Origin: Mesorhabditis belari
Taxonomy: Eukaryota > Nematoda > Chromadorea > Rhabditida > Rhabditidae
DNA length: 64,000 bases
Direction of reading: 5' to 3'
Assembly: GCA_958450365.1 (NCBI GenBank)
Contig: CAUEEP010000935.1
Coordinates: 703,501-767,500, forward strand
Shown: one piece after another, positions 54,785-64,000 of the stretch
Numbering within the stretch: the first letter of the stretch is position 1
Layout of the letters: each line of letters opens with the position of its first letter
The notes under the pieces: generated by a model
The model's database searches: none
What the model was told of the DNA's origin: nothing
Seen by the model: only the letters and a program-made list of their open reading frames with translations
Made by a program: the position numbers and the translations under genes

Positions 54785-55054
54785 TACCGTAAATACTGTA
54801 ATAGTACCCCATCCCCATAATGACCGTGCGGAGTGTTGCGTAGTCTAGCTTTGAACGAGTTTTTCTCGACACTGGTTTATGCTACAATGTTCGCTTAGGT
54901 ATCAAAAAATAGCTGAAATTGAGGGCTATTTTTTGATACCAAAGACGCATTTTTTGAAAGTACGGGCGCTTTGAAAAAAATGAAATACTAAAAAACTTTT
55001 GCGACTACGCGACTGTACGAGGGGACTGGGGGTTCTATTACAGTATTTACGGTA
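54785..55054. mobile_element. MITE family A, copy 6
   Basis: Complete copy, ends TACCGTAAATACTGTAATAG and TTACAGTATTTACGGTA. Intergenic. Confidence 0.87.
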
Positions 55055-55134
55055 GGTTGTTCGGATCTAAACAAGCGTTGCTAAGCTTATTGTTGTGAGA
55101 GAAACTTTTAAAACAATTGACGCTTGACGTCAAG

Positions 55135-56030
55135 TATCCCACCCCCATAATGACGGTGCGGAGCGTTGCGTAGTCTAGCTTTGAACGACTGCCTCTCGAC
55201 ACTGGTTTATGCTACAATGTTCGCTTAGGTATTAAAAAATAGCTGAAATTCAGGGCTATTTTTTGATACCAAACACGCATTTTTGCGAGTACGGGCGCTT
55301 TGAAAAAAATGAAATACTGAAAAACTTTTGCGATTACGCGACTGTACGAGGAGGCTGGGGGGTTCTATTACAGTATTTACGGTAGGTATTACGGTATACT
55401 CTTAAGACAAGAAAATAAAGCAGTATGCGACACAGAAATTCAAGCTCAAGAAAAAACTTTTCTGAATAAATCCTAGAGATTATGAAATGAGTGAATTGAG
55501 GACTTAAAGAAGCTATTGGAGAGTTGAGAACGATTTAGGGAACGTTTTGAAAGCAGTTTAGATTATGGGGGCTTCTTTAGCTTCTTTCAAATTCTCTAAA
55601 CAAAAACTACTAGAATCTGACCGCCGATTTCCATTTGATCAGCTGAATTTTAGTCACATTTAACAAAGGAATAACAAAATTTGATCAATTGGGCTCAAAA
55701 TTGAGTTAATCGAATGAAAACTGACAACGAAACTACGGTTTATCAGAAAATTTGCAATTTAGCCTTGAATTTCAGTTATTTCAGCTGATACCAAAGACGC
55801 ATTTTTTGAAAGTACGGGCGTTTTGAAAAAAATTAAATACTGAAAAACTGAAAAACTTTTGCGACTACGCGACTTTACGAGGGGGCTGGGGGGTCTATTA
55901 CAGTATTTATACGTAATACGGTAGGTATTACGGTATAGTCTTAAGACAAGAAAATTAAGCAGTATGCGACACAGAAACTCAAGCTCAAGAAAAAACTCTT
56001 CTGAATAAATCCTAGAGATTATGAAATGAA
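55135..56030. repeat. Truncated MITE A copies in a tandem duplication
   Basis: 55,135-55,384 is a family A copy lacking its left tip; 55,786-55,925 is a further truncated copy. Each is followed by the same flank (CTTAAGACAAGAAAATAAGC-like, ending ATCCTAGAGATTATGAAATG), so a block of about 230 bp (55,255-55,490 and 55,785-56,025) is duplicated about 530 bp apart. Confidence 0.75.
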
Positions 56031-57056
56031 AATTATGAAGAATTGAGGTCATTTTTGCCCACAAACCCACACAAATATATTAGATTTTAAAAAAAGAAAA
56101 GAAAATGGATAATATTTTCAATCGTTGCCATGGAAATAATTAGACAAAAAGTGCAAAAGTTATCGGGAAAATTTTGTTGATCACTGGGAAAATTGTGGGC
56201 AGAATTTTCGAGAGAAATTCGAAAAATGAAAGGTTTTTAAGCAAATAACAAAAGCAGAACTTTATAATTATTAGAGAAAAAGGAATTTCTGACGAAATTT
56301 TCGACAAAATAATCAATCTATTGAATGAATTTAAAGTGTCCATTTGGCACATAAAGAAAGAAAAAAGGTTTTGGGAAAAAAATGGATAGAAAAAGTGATC
56401 GCTTTTGACGCTTTCTTAAAAGATAGACGAACAGAACAAGTGTGAGTGCTGTAATATTTTGTCGCTGTGGTTTTTTTTTTGGGAACATTTGGTGGATTGG
56501 CGATCATTTTTCATTGTCCATTTCCTCGGAACTGAGTGAAACGTCAGTAAAAATGAGTTTACTCATTGAATAACTGAAGTAATTGAATAAAGAAATAAAG
56601 AAAAAAAGAAATAAAGAAATAAAGAATAAATAAAGAATAAAGAAAATTGTGAATAAAGATTGAAAGTGAAAAGTGGATTAGAAAGAATGAATTGTGGATT
56701 GTGTGAAAGTTTATTGATGCATGAATCGAATCAGATTATTGTTGTAATTTGCTATTAAACTTCCACAGAACTCCAGAAGAGTTGATTCATTTATCATTTG
56801 GGTTTGATGATCTTTCAGGCTATCATTTTGATCATAGAGTCATATAGAATCATATAGAATAATTTTTGTCATTTCAGGCTTTATCATTTTTGAATAAAGT
56901 ATCCGAGTTGCAAAACTGGTCAATCATTACAATGATCTTATTTTTATAAGTGAATTCAAAAGTAAAACGAAATGTTAAATTTGTAGAGATTGACTCAATA
57001 GTCTCAATAATCGACTTAAAATTATTTTTTTCAATTGGTTGACTCAATAAAATGAA
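56030..57056. other. No gene seen
   Basis: AT-rich intergenic DNA with an (AAATAAAG)n run at 56,585-56,645 and mariner-like TTGGTTGACTCAATA at 57,036. No coding exons recognised. Confidence 0.5.
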
Positions 57057-57279
57057 TACCGTATTTTCTCTAATAGTAGTGCACTTTGAGCGTCGTCTAA
57101 ATTGCTCGAAATCTCGAGAACCGCTTATCAGAACCTATCGATGTGGGGTTGGAGAATGTAGCTGACGATGAGATCTAGTGGGGGATTTGAGTGTTGAGCT
57201 TCTGTGAGAACTTTGAAAGCCGTAAAATAGTCACCAACTCGCCTCGCTGGGGTGCACTACTATTAGAGAAAATACGGTA
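57057..57279. mobile_element. MITE family C, copy 3 (complete)
   Basis: 223 bp, ends TACCGTATTTTCTCTAATAG and CTATTAGAGAAAATACGGTA, the best-preserved copy of the family. Confidence 0.87.
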
Positions 57280-58040
57280 TCTCCAATCGATTCGCCGATC
57301 CCGAAAATCTCCGGGTACAAATTTCCAGTCAAATATCTTTTTTTATATCATCTACAAAGCAAAAGAGATTTCTTTTTTTGCGCTCACAATCGCTCTCCAT
57401 CTGGCATAGGATTCTGGTATTTAGTGCTTTCCTTTTATACATGTCAGATTACATAAAGGACATATTAAATAATCAAATGATTCAATGAATCTCATAGAAA
57501 AGCAATGTGAAAAGTTCGAAGATCTCTTAACGGCCGCGAATTGGCCCAAATCGATCCGAATTGGCCCGAATCGATCCGAATTGGCCCAAATCGATCCGAA
57601 TTGGCCCGAATCGATCCGAATTGGCCACGAATGAAAATGTTGCCCGAATGGCCACGAATGAAAAAGTCTTCGCAAAGGCTCAAATTCATCTTTAGAGTCT
57701 TTTTAAGAACGGTTTCATACATTTCAGACCATATTTTTAATATATTAAATACTCAAATGATTCAGTGAATCTCATAGAAAAGCAATGAAAAGTTCGAAGA
57801 TCCTGGAATCATCCCGAATTGGCCTGAATCCGTAAAGGGAAGGGAAAGAAGCGGTGAGCCACTGAAACGCCTACACCCCTATCGGTGCCACTATGCTCAA
57901 CTTTTTGGGATGAATTTTTGCCTCCAATTTGGCTTTACTGCTTTACTGGTTTACTGCCTTACTTTACTGCTTTACTTTACTGCTTTGCTGCTACTTTACT
58001 GCTTTTGCTACAAATTCTACATCCTATAAAACCATTGTAT
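57280..58040. repeat. Dispersed stem-loop repeat, copy 2, with 20-bp tandem insert
   Basis: 57,280-57,400 and 57,825-58,040 match the two halves of 8,860-9,270. Between them lie 5-6 tandem units of GAATTGGCCCAAATCGATCC (57,538-57,635) and a duplicated ATGATTCARTGAATCTCATAG-type segment. Here the stem near 57,890 is changed (CGGTGCCACTATGCTCAAC), but GAATTTTTGCC remains. A (TTTACTGC)n run follows at 57,945. Confidence 0.6.
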
Positions 58041-58041
58041 T

Positions 58042-58226
58042 ACTTAAAAAGCAGCTAAAATAATAAAAATAATAATGAAAGAATAATGCGATCCGCAGAT
58101 TACAAATAACTAATTACAAGAAATTTACGCAAATCGCTTTTTTTTTTCTTTCTTTTTAAATTTGTTTTAATTAGTTATTTGTAATCTGCGGATCGCATTA
58201 TTCTTTCATTATTATTTTTATTATTT
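58042..58226. repeat. 185-bp palindrome
   Basis: TAATAAAAATAATAATGAAAGAATAATGCGATCC-type left arm (58,055-58,115) is mirrored at 58,160-58,222; GCGATCCGCAGATTACAAAT pairs with ATTTGTAATCTGCGGATCGC. It adjoins the next element. Confidence 0.8.
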
Positions 58227-58228
58227 TA

Positions 58229-58749
58229 TTAGGTTGATGCAAAAGTCTTTTTCATTTTTTTCGTACTTCTTTTGAAAAATAACAAAGTCATCAATTAACC
58301 TATGGTTTGCTCTAAATGAAAAGTGTTTATTGTTCAATTTCCCATCTTTTTAAGTCAATTTGGGTTCACTTTCAAGCAAATTCGAGAGTGAAAACGGGTT
58401 TTTCATAAAAATCTATAAAAACCTCTATAAAGAAATTGGCTGAATCAATTTCTCTGAAAATCTGAAAAAATATCTAACTTTTTGTGCTCTATCTTTTATT
58501 TATTAACATCAAGATTGGTTTCCTTAGCTAAAACGTCTAAAATGCATCATCGAGCCGTAGCCTTTTTTGACTACCCGACTTCTGGCTCTCAAAAAAATCT
58601 AGACATAAGACATTTTAAACTCGTTTTAATGTCATTTTGCAGAAAAATAATTGGCCTTTCGAATGCAATAAACCGTTGTTCAATTGGTGCATTTGTTACT
58701 TTTTAACGGAAGTACGAAAAAAATGAAAAAGACTTTTGCATCAACCTAA
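58229..58749. mobile_element. TTAGGTTGATGC mariner-type MITE, copy 2 (521 bp)
   Basis: Ends TTAGGTTGATGCAAAAGTCT and its inverse, about 40-bp inverted repeats (through TTTTTTTCGTACTTC), TA on both sides. The interior has no transposase motifs. Clean partner of 8,074-8,486. Confidence 0.85.
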
Positions 58750-59770
58750 TAGCTGCTGTTCAAGTAATACAATGGTTTTACAGGATGTAGAATTGGTAAC
58801 AAAAATAAATTAAAAATAAATAAAAAAATAAAAAAAGCGATTCGCGTAAACAGGCGTGGAAAATCGAGATCGAGTTTTGTTGGGGAAAGAAGAATTTCGT
58901 GATTTTTTTAAAGAATAAAGAAAAAGAGAGAGAGAGAGAGAGTTCTCGACGAGTAGTTGCAAAGAAATCTTTATTGGGATAAACAACAGAAAAGAGAGGG
59001 GGAAAAATCCATGAAACATTTGAGAGGGAAAAGGGGAGAGAAATCATTTTACTCTACTCTTTTATTTTTTATCCCAATAAAGTTTTATCTTACTCTTTTT
59101 CCCTCAATGTATTGACGATTTCGTCAAAAATTTCCCACAAAGTGACAGCGGTTTTCCTAGATTTTGATGTAAAACAGGAGGCTTTATCTAATCCATTATG
59201 CTAAATTTAGCTAAATTTAGCTAAATTTTAGGTTTTTTTAAGAGTAAATAAGTTTTAGACTATTTTCAGAAGTCCTGGAGAAATTTCCTGGAGAAATTTC
59301 CTTTGCCGACAAAACAAAAGGTTAAATTCTAAATAAAATCTATTCTAAACTACAATTTTTGGATAATTTTTGAATACTTTGCTTTATAAAAAGGATTCTA
59401 TATAAAAATAACTGAAAAAAGAGAGAAATGCAGAAAAATTTAACGAAGAAAAGCTTTGATTTTGGGGAAAAACGGTCACCTAGCAACAAGGGAAAACAAG
59501 GGAAATTCCTTTAGAAAAGAAAAAGAAATCTATACGAAAGTTTAGAGAAAATGCACTAGAAAAAGAAAAAGAACAAGAAATATGAATATTGTTTCGTCGA
59601 TATCTTCAAAAAAAGAAGTTGTTTCGACGTCCTAGACGTCGAATGCTCAAAGGGCTCAAAGCCGAGGGTAATTCCTCGAAGAAACCGTCGAATTGTGAAC
59701 AACGTCCATGGAAAATCGATGAATCAATTCAAATCTGGCATCTGACATCTGGACTGGACTCCGGTATAGA
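58750..59770. other. Intergenic, low-complexity runs only
   Basis: Contains (AAATAAA)n near 58,810, (GA)n at 58,922-58,942 and A-rich DNA. No exon, tRNA or element ends recognised. Confidence 0.5.
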
Positions 59771-59935
59771 AAGTTTCCCTTTTTTCGAGTGATCGACTGA
59801 GCCGACCTCGCCTTTTTTTGGCGTCACTATGCCCAAATTTTTGAGAGAATTTTTGCCTTAAATTAGCTGTATTTTTTGCTAGAAATTCCATATCTTTTAA
59901 AACCATTGTGTTACTAAAACAAGCAGCAAAATGAA
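59771..59935. repeat. Dispersed stem-loop repeat, copy 3
   Basis: Matches 9,105-9,265: GATCGACTGAGCCG, TTGGCGTCACTATGCCCAA stem-loop, GAATTTTTGCC and ACCATTGTGTTACT. Confidence 0.6.
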
Positions 59936-60061
59936 TGAAATGAAGAGAACAATGCGATCTTTTTCTTGATACTTCTATATTTTCGATAATTTTAGTCAAA
60001 AATCAATCTAAATTCGGCCCATTCTTTAATAAAACTTTTATTTTATGTTCGGTCTATTCTA

Positions 60062-60305
60062 TCTAATGATTCTATATGATTCTAGATGATTCTAGATGAT
60101 TCTATATGATTCTATTTGATTCTATATGATTCTATATGATTCTAAATGATTCTAGATGATTCTATATGATTCTAGATGACTCTAAATGATTCTAGATGAT
60201 TCTAGATGATTCTATTTGATTCTAGATGATTCTAAATGATTCTATATGATTCTATTTGATTCTATTTGATTCTATATGATTTTTCTATATAATCTTTCTA
60301 TATGA
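60062..60305. repeat. 10-bp minisatellite ATGATTCTAT
   Basis: About 24 units of ATGATTCTAT/ATGATTCTAG downstream of the GH27 gene stop. Confidence 0.88.
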
Positions 60306-60457
60306 TTCGAATTTTTGCATCACTGACTGAAGTTTAATTGCAGTAATTCTCTAAAATAAATGTCTTTTAGAAAATCGGTCATTCTATGCTCATTTAAAGC
60401 TTTTATTCAATAGTATAAAGCTTAATAATCACCTCTAAAATCAAATTTGAACTTGTT

Positions 60458-63400
60458 TTACGAAATATAGTTCTCAAGATTCTTTACAATGTTAGCCGTG
60501 AAGAGAAGTGTCCCCGCTGGATTTGTTTTCACCTAAAAATGAGCACTTAAATTGTTATTAAAGTTTAGAGATTCTTTGTGACTCTCAGCAAAACATTTAG
60601 CCGATTGTTTTTTTCAGAAATTATTTTTTAAAACATTGCCTGTATCGTGGCATCGATTTCGACGATCCCTAACACTTTTTTACTCCAAATCTCTTCAACT
60701 TTCAATTTCCCGAGACTCGATTTGATGCCAAGCGAAGCGAGAGTGAATTGGTGATACTGAAAATGCGTTTACATACACGACAATACAAATGCCGCTCATT
60801 TTTCGTTTCAACTCAAGTCAAAAAGCTTTCAAAAGATTTAAAAACGCAGAAATTATGTCTCTTGAAGATTTCACCTTTTCTTGCTTTGGATTTTTGTTGA
60901 AAACAGCAATCGCGTACGAAGTTTCATTCGTGAGCGGATCAATTGGATGAATTGTTTTCAAAAAAACACGTACATCACCATCCTGCGTAATTTCAAATAT
61001 TGGGTTGGTGAATTGAAAACTGCGGGCTATTGTCATATGTGACAGTTTGAGCACTTTCTTCAAAAGAAACCCATTTTGGTGTCAATGGAAAAGTTGTAGA
61101 GAATCAAAAATCAAGCTTATATCCAAATTTTCAGAACGATTCAAAAACTGGCTTTCAAGAAATGCCAAATTTACGAATTTTCACAAAACTTGCATTTTAA
61201 GCGAAACTACTAAGTGTATCTTTTTGGAAATTTGACTATAAGCCTAATTTTTGATTCTCTACAACTTTTCTATTGACACCAAAATGGGTTTCTTTTGAAG
61301 AAAGTGCTTAAACTGGGACACTGGGACATCTCCAGTCCTCCATTTTTGAGTCTCGAGTCTCACACTTGTCTCACACACAAACCAAAATCCTACTACGAAA
61401 GAGGAATCCGCAAATTGCCTGTAAAATGGGCAGAAGTCGTGAATAATAATGGAAATTATTTGGAATGAATTGATGCTTTTATGTTCAATAAATTTAGTTC
61501 AAACTTTTAGTTCAAAGTCCGGCAGTTTTCAATGCACCAACCCAATATATCTATGAATCTAAATTGCTGAAAATTTGAATGGTTAGAATCTAGACAAATA
61601 GCCCAAAATATTGAAACAAATGACGCTTTTGGGATATGGAGGAAGTGATGTACTGAGAGCTGCTGGATAGCAAGAAGACTCTTAATGCAATCAAATACAG
61701 TGAACAGTTGGAAAAGGTGAATGAATCCTTGAAGAAGAATAGGCCCTCCAAGTCAAAGTTCGTTCTCCTCCAAGACAACACGTGCCCTCATGTTGCAAAA
61801 CTGACTCGCTCTAAAATAAACAACCCTGGTTGGGAACTTTTGGCGCATCCCCCATACAGTCCGGACCTTTCTCCTTCTGATTACTATTTATTCCGGACCA
61901 TGAGTAATTGGCTTGCGGGAGAACACTTCGATTCGGAAGAAGCGGTCAAAAATTGGCTCGAAAAGTTTTTCGATTCAAAACCAAAATCCTACTACGAAAG
62001 AGGAACCCGCAAATTGCCTGTAAAATGGGCAGAAGTCGTCAATAATAATGGAAATTATTTGGAATGAATTCATGGTTTTATGTTCAATAAATTTAGTTCA
62101 AAATTTTAGTTCAAAGTCCCGCAGTTTTCAATTCACCAATTTATCAAAATGTTTGGTTTTTCTTTTAGAAATTTTCGCAATCGCAATCAACCTTTTGCAC
62201 CATTTTCCCGAATTTCCCCATTGGATCTTGATCGATTGCGATCGCTTTTCGATTCAATAAAATCTCTCGATATTCAGCTTTCAAAATGCGAAGATCTACA
62301 GATCTAAATTCAAAAATGAAACGATTTACGGAAAAAAATTTTATGCAAAACTTTCTACAAACAATAACCTATTCATAAAATGCTCATTTTAAAATGAAAA
62401 TTTCTATTTTTCAAAGTCTAAACACTTACATCAACAACGGAGCACTCCAAATACACCAAATGCTCATTTGTGACTTGGCCATTTCGTAAGTGAGGCTCTC
62501 ATTTCCCACAAGAATCTAAAGAATTTAAAAATACATTTATTCAAAGGAATAATGTGGTAAAAACCAAAAATAGAAAAGAAATTGAAAATCGAGCCAGCGG
62601 GATCGAACCCCTGACCCAGCGACGGGACCTCCCGACTAAGAAACAGAGCTCTTAGCCAGTCGGCCAGGGAGGCAATCCGGTCCGCTGCTCTTTTCACTAC
62701 CATATCCGGATCATTCCATGCTCCGGGTCCTTGCGCTTTCGCCAGTTCATCTTGATTTTCCACATAGAAATCGATGATTGCGAGAATCGAGCTCCAACTT
62801 GGATAAACGTCATCAAAATTTCGCCACATATTGCAATTTTCAGCGATATCGGTGTAATTGATCTAGAAATAGAAGAATCGTAGTGTTTTTTTTGAAACAA
62901 ATAGATTTTGTTCAGATTTTGTTCATTTACCCAATCTGTGTGATTATTGACTCGCAAATAGAGTGGCCATTCACACGAGTACACCATTTTCTTTGTTCTT
63001 TTGCTCAGCGCTCGTTTCATCGATTTGAATCCTGAAAATGGGTTATGGGAGAAAGTTTTTTATAAAAGGAAAAATTGGGATTTCAAAATTAGTAGTTCAA
63101 TCTTTTGAATCTTTTGTAGCTTTACCATCAATCACTTCAGTTACATCAACATTACATCCATCGAATTTCAAATAATCCGTATCCCACTCTTCGAATGTCT
63201 TTGCATCAGTCTGAATCTCTGAGATTAAAATGGTTTACTACCAGGTTACGGTAACTCTACAGAATCATAGTTTGGCGATAGTAACCCTACAGTGGCTGTA
63301 GGTTACTGTAACCCTACAGTATCCCGGTTTGACTACAGTAGCCCTACAGTGACTGTAGGTTACTGTAGCCCTCAAGTGACTGTAGGCTATTGTAACCCTA

Positions 63401-64000
63401 CAGTATCCCAGTTTGACTACAGTGGCCCTACAGTGGCTGTTGGTTATTGTAACCCTACAGTATCCCGGTTTGACTACAGTAGCCCTACAGTGACTGTAGG
63501 TTACTGTAGCCCTCAAGTGACTGTAGGCTACTGTAACCCTACAGTATCCCGGTTTGACTACAGTAGCCCTCAAGTGGCTGTAGGCTACTGTAGCCATACA
63601 GTACAGTTTAAATTCAGTAAAAGTAACCCTACATCCCTATGGAAAGTATTCCGGTTTTTTGCAACCTACTGGTGAGATTGTGAAATGAAATATTTGTCTT
63701 GTAGTATTGCATATTTCTCCCACCTCAACATATCCTTTACTTCCCGGATATCCGGCACAAGTCGCACTCCCATAATCCTCATAGATTCCCAACTTTAGGT
63801 TTCGATCGTGCATCTGAAATTCTCGAGATTTAAAAAGTAAAACAATATTCTAAACGTGAACTGATGTATATAGCCAGTGAAGATATCATTTCTGACACAA
63901 ACCATTTGCGCTAACTTTCGAATTCCGCTCGGGAAACGGGCACGATCGGCGACGAGTTTCTCTGAAATGGATTGTTTATGGGAAAAATGGAAAAATGGAA
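60458..64000 (-). CDS. gana-1: GH27 alpha-galactosidase / alpha-N-acetylgalactosaminidase (5' part off window)
   Basis: Retaining lysosomal glycosidase that removes terminal alpha-Gal or alpha-GalNAc from glycolipids and glycoproteins. Exons on the minus strand in order: LVADRARFPSGIRKLAQM (63,905-63,965), KLGIYEDYGSATCAGYPG (63,730-63,815), YLKFDGCN with the nucleophile Asp (63,130-63,220), GFKSMKRAL...YSCEWPLY (62,932-63,030), MWRNFDDV...WNDPDM with the acid/base Asp (62,701-62,870), SLTYEMAKSQMSIW (62,425-62,515), VDLRILKAEYREILL...IAIDQDPMGKFG (about 62,195-62,305), GDVRVFLKTIHP (60,870-60,985), YHQFTLASLG (about 60,640-60,760) and a last exon ending ENYIS (stop at 60,458). All catalytic landmarks are intact. 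The first part, with the signal peptide, is beyond 64,000. Two mariner relics sit in the intron at 60,990-62,190. The symbol is by analogy with the single nematode GH27 gene. Confidence 0.9.
61000..61545. mobile_element. Non-autonomous mariner, 546 bp
   Basis: Begins TTGGGTTGGTGAATTGAAAA and ends TTTTCAATGCACCAACCCAA, flanked by TA. It holds the same internal palindrome as 15,869-16,160 plus the last bases of a mariner transposase gene (LPVKWAEVV). It lies in the GH27 intron; its left end touches the GDVRVFL exon region. Confidence 0.8.
61640..62142 (+). pseudogene. Mariner transposase C-terminal half
   Basis: Open for 119 codons from 61,708: NESLKKNRPSKSKFVLLQDN (second catalytic Asp), HVAKLTRSKIN, SPDLSPSDYYLF (third Asp; spacing fits DD34D), FDSEEAVKNWLEKFF, YYERGTRKLPVKWAEVV and a stop. 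The N-terminal DNA-binding half is missing. The right end TTTTCAATTCACCAAT is a decayed terminal repeat. Antisense to the GH27 gene, in its intron. Confidence 0.8.
62594..62682 (-). ncRNA. tRNA-like sequence, class II type, intronic
   Basis: On the minus strand: CTGGCCGACTGGCTAAGAGC (A box) and GGGGTTCGATCCCGC (perfect B box), about 85 bases overall, so with a long variable region as in Leu/Ser tRNAs. Parts of the stems pair; the anticodon arm does not look canonical. Same strand as the GH27 gene. Confidence 0.5.
63240..63612. repeat. Minisatellite of CTACAGT/ACTGTAG units
   Basis: Repeats of CTACAGTGACTGTAGG-like units, themselves palindromic, grouped in a higher-order unit of about 100 bp with CAGTATCCCGGTTTGACTAC repeated four times. 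It lies in a GH27 intron; frames on both strands are shadows. Confidence 0.88.

Noticed and set aside
58482..58706. Possible transposase in the TTAGGTTGATGC element
   Set aside because: No catalytic or DNA-binding motif of mariner or Tc1 type is visible; the element looks non-autonomous.
63265..63675. Long frames on both strands at 63.3-63.7 kb
   Set aside because: Shadows of the CTACAGT minisatellite in a GH27 intron.

Overview
The window is nuclear DNA of a nematode, most likely a free-living or parasitic rhabditid-type worm. The evidence is AT-rich sequence, genes cut by many short GT-AG introns with TTTCAG/TTTTAG acceptors, numerous mariner-type elements, and an interstitial run of TTAGGC, the nematode telomere repeat. 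All gene models below were assembled by eye from splice sites, frame and family similarity. No search was run, so exon edges may be off by a few bases and the genus is not named.

Layout. 1-8,560: a possible gene fragment at the left edge (minus strand), then a repeat field with mariner relics, a 1.85-kb mariner with rebuilt innards, and an inverted duplicate of the 5' end of the insulin-degrading-enzyme gene. 8,564-18,979 (minus): a PX-MIT-kinase protein of the RPS6KC1 type. 19,651-24,060 (minus): an FGGY-family carbohydrate kinase. 24,642-32,126 (minus): a full insulin-degrading enzyme (M16 metalloprotease) with a mitochondrial-type leader. 32,130-36,745: duplicated upstream DNA and large palindromes. 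36,746-50,207 (plus): a complete M1 (gluzincin) aminopeptidase spread over many exons. 50,882-53,502 (minus): a small unrecognised single-pass membrane protein. 53,510-60,457: gene-free repeat field. 60,458-64,000 (minus, running off the right edge): a GH27 alpha-galactosidase / alpha-N-acetylgalactosaminidase.

The recognised genes are ordinary housekeeping and lysosomal functions: two peptidases, a sugar kinase, an endosomal PX/MIT kinase-like protein and a lysosomal glycosidase. They do not form an obvious pathway. The three minus-strand genes from 8.5 to 32 kb are head-to-tail with gaps of about 0.6-0.7 kb.

The striking feature is how far mobile DNA has shaped the introns. A MITE family with TACCGTA ends fills introns almost completely. 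In the PX-MIT-kinase gene one intron consists almost entirely of an inverted copy of a downstream exon plus its neighbouring MITE. In the FGGY gene a MITE end supplies part of a 5' splice site. Introns also hold at least ten tRNA-like sequences with Pol III A/B boxes, a 16-bp tandem array of 3' splice-site motifs, an interstitial telomere tract and several 0.2-0.9-kb palindromes. One palindrome family carries 8-10-bp target duplications of the Mutator type.
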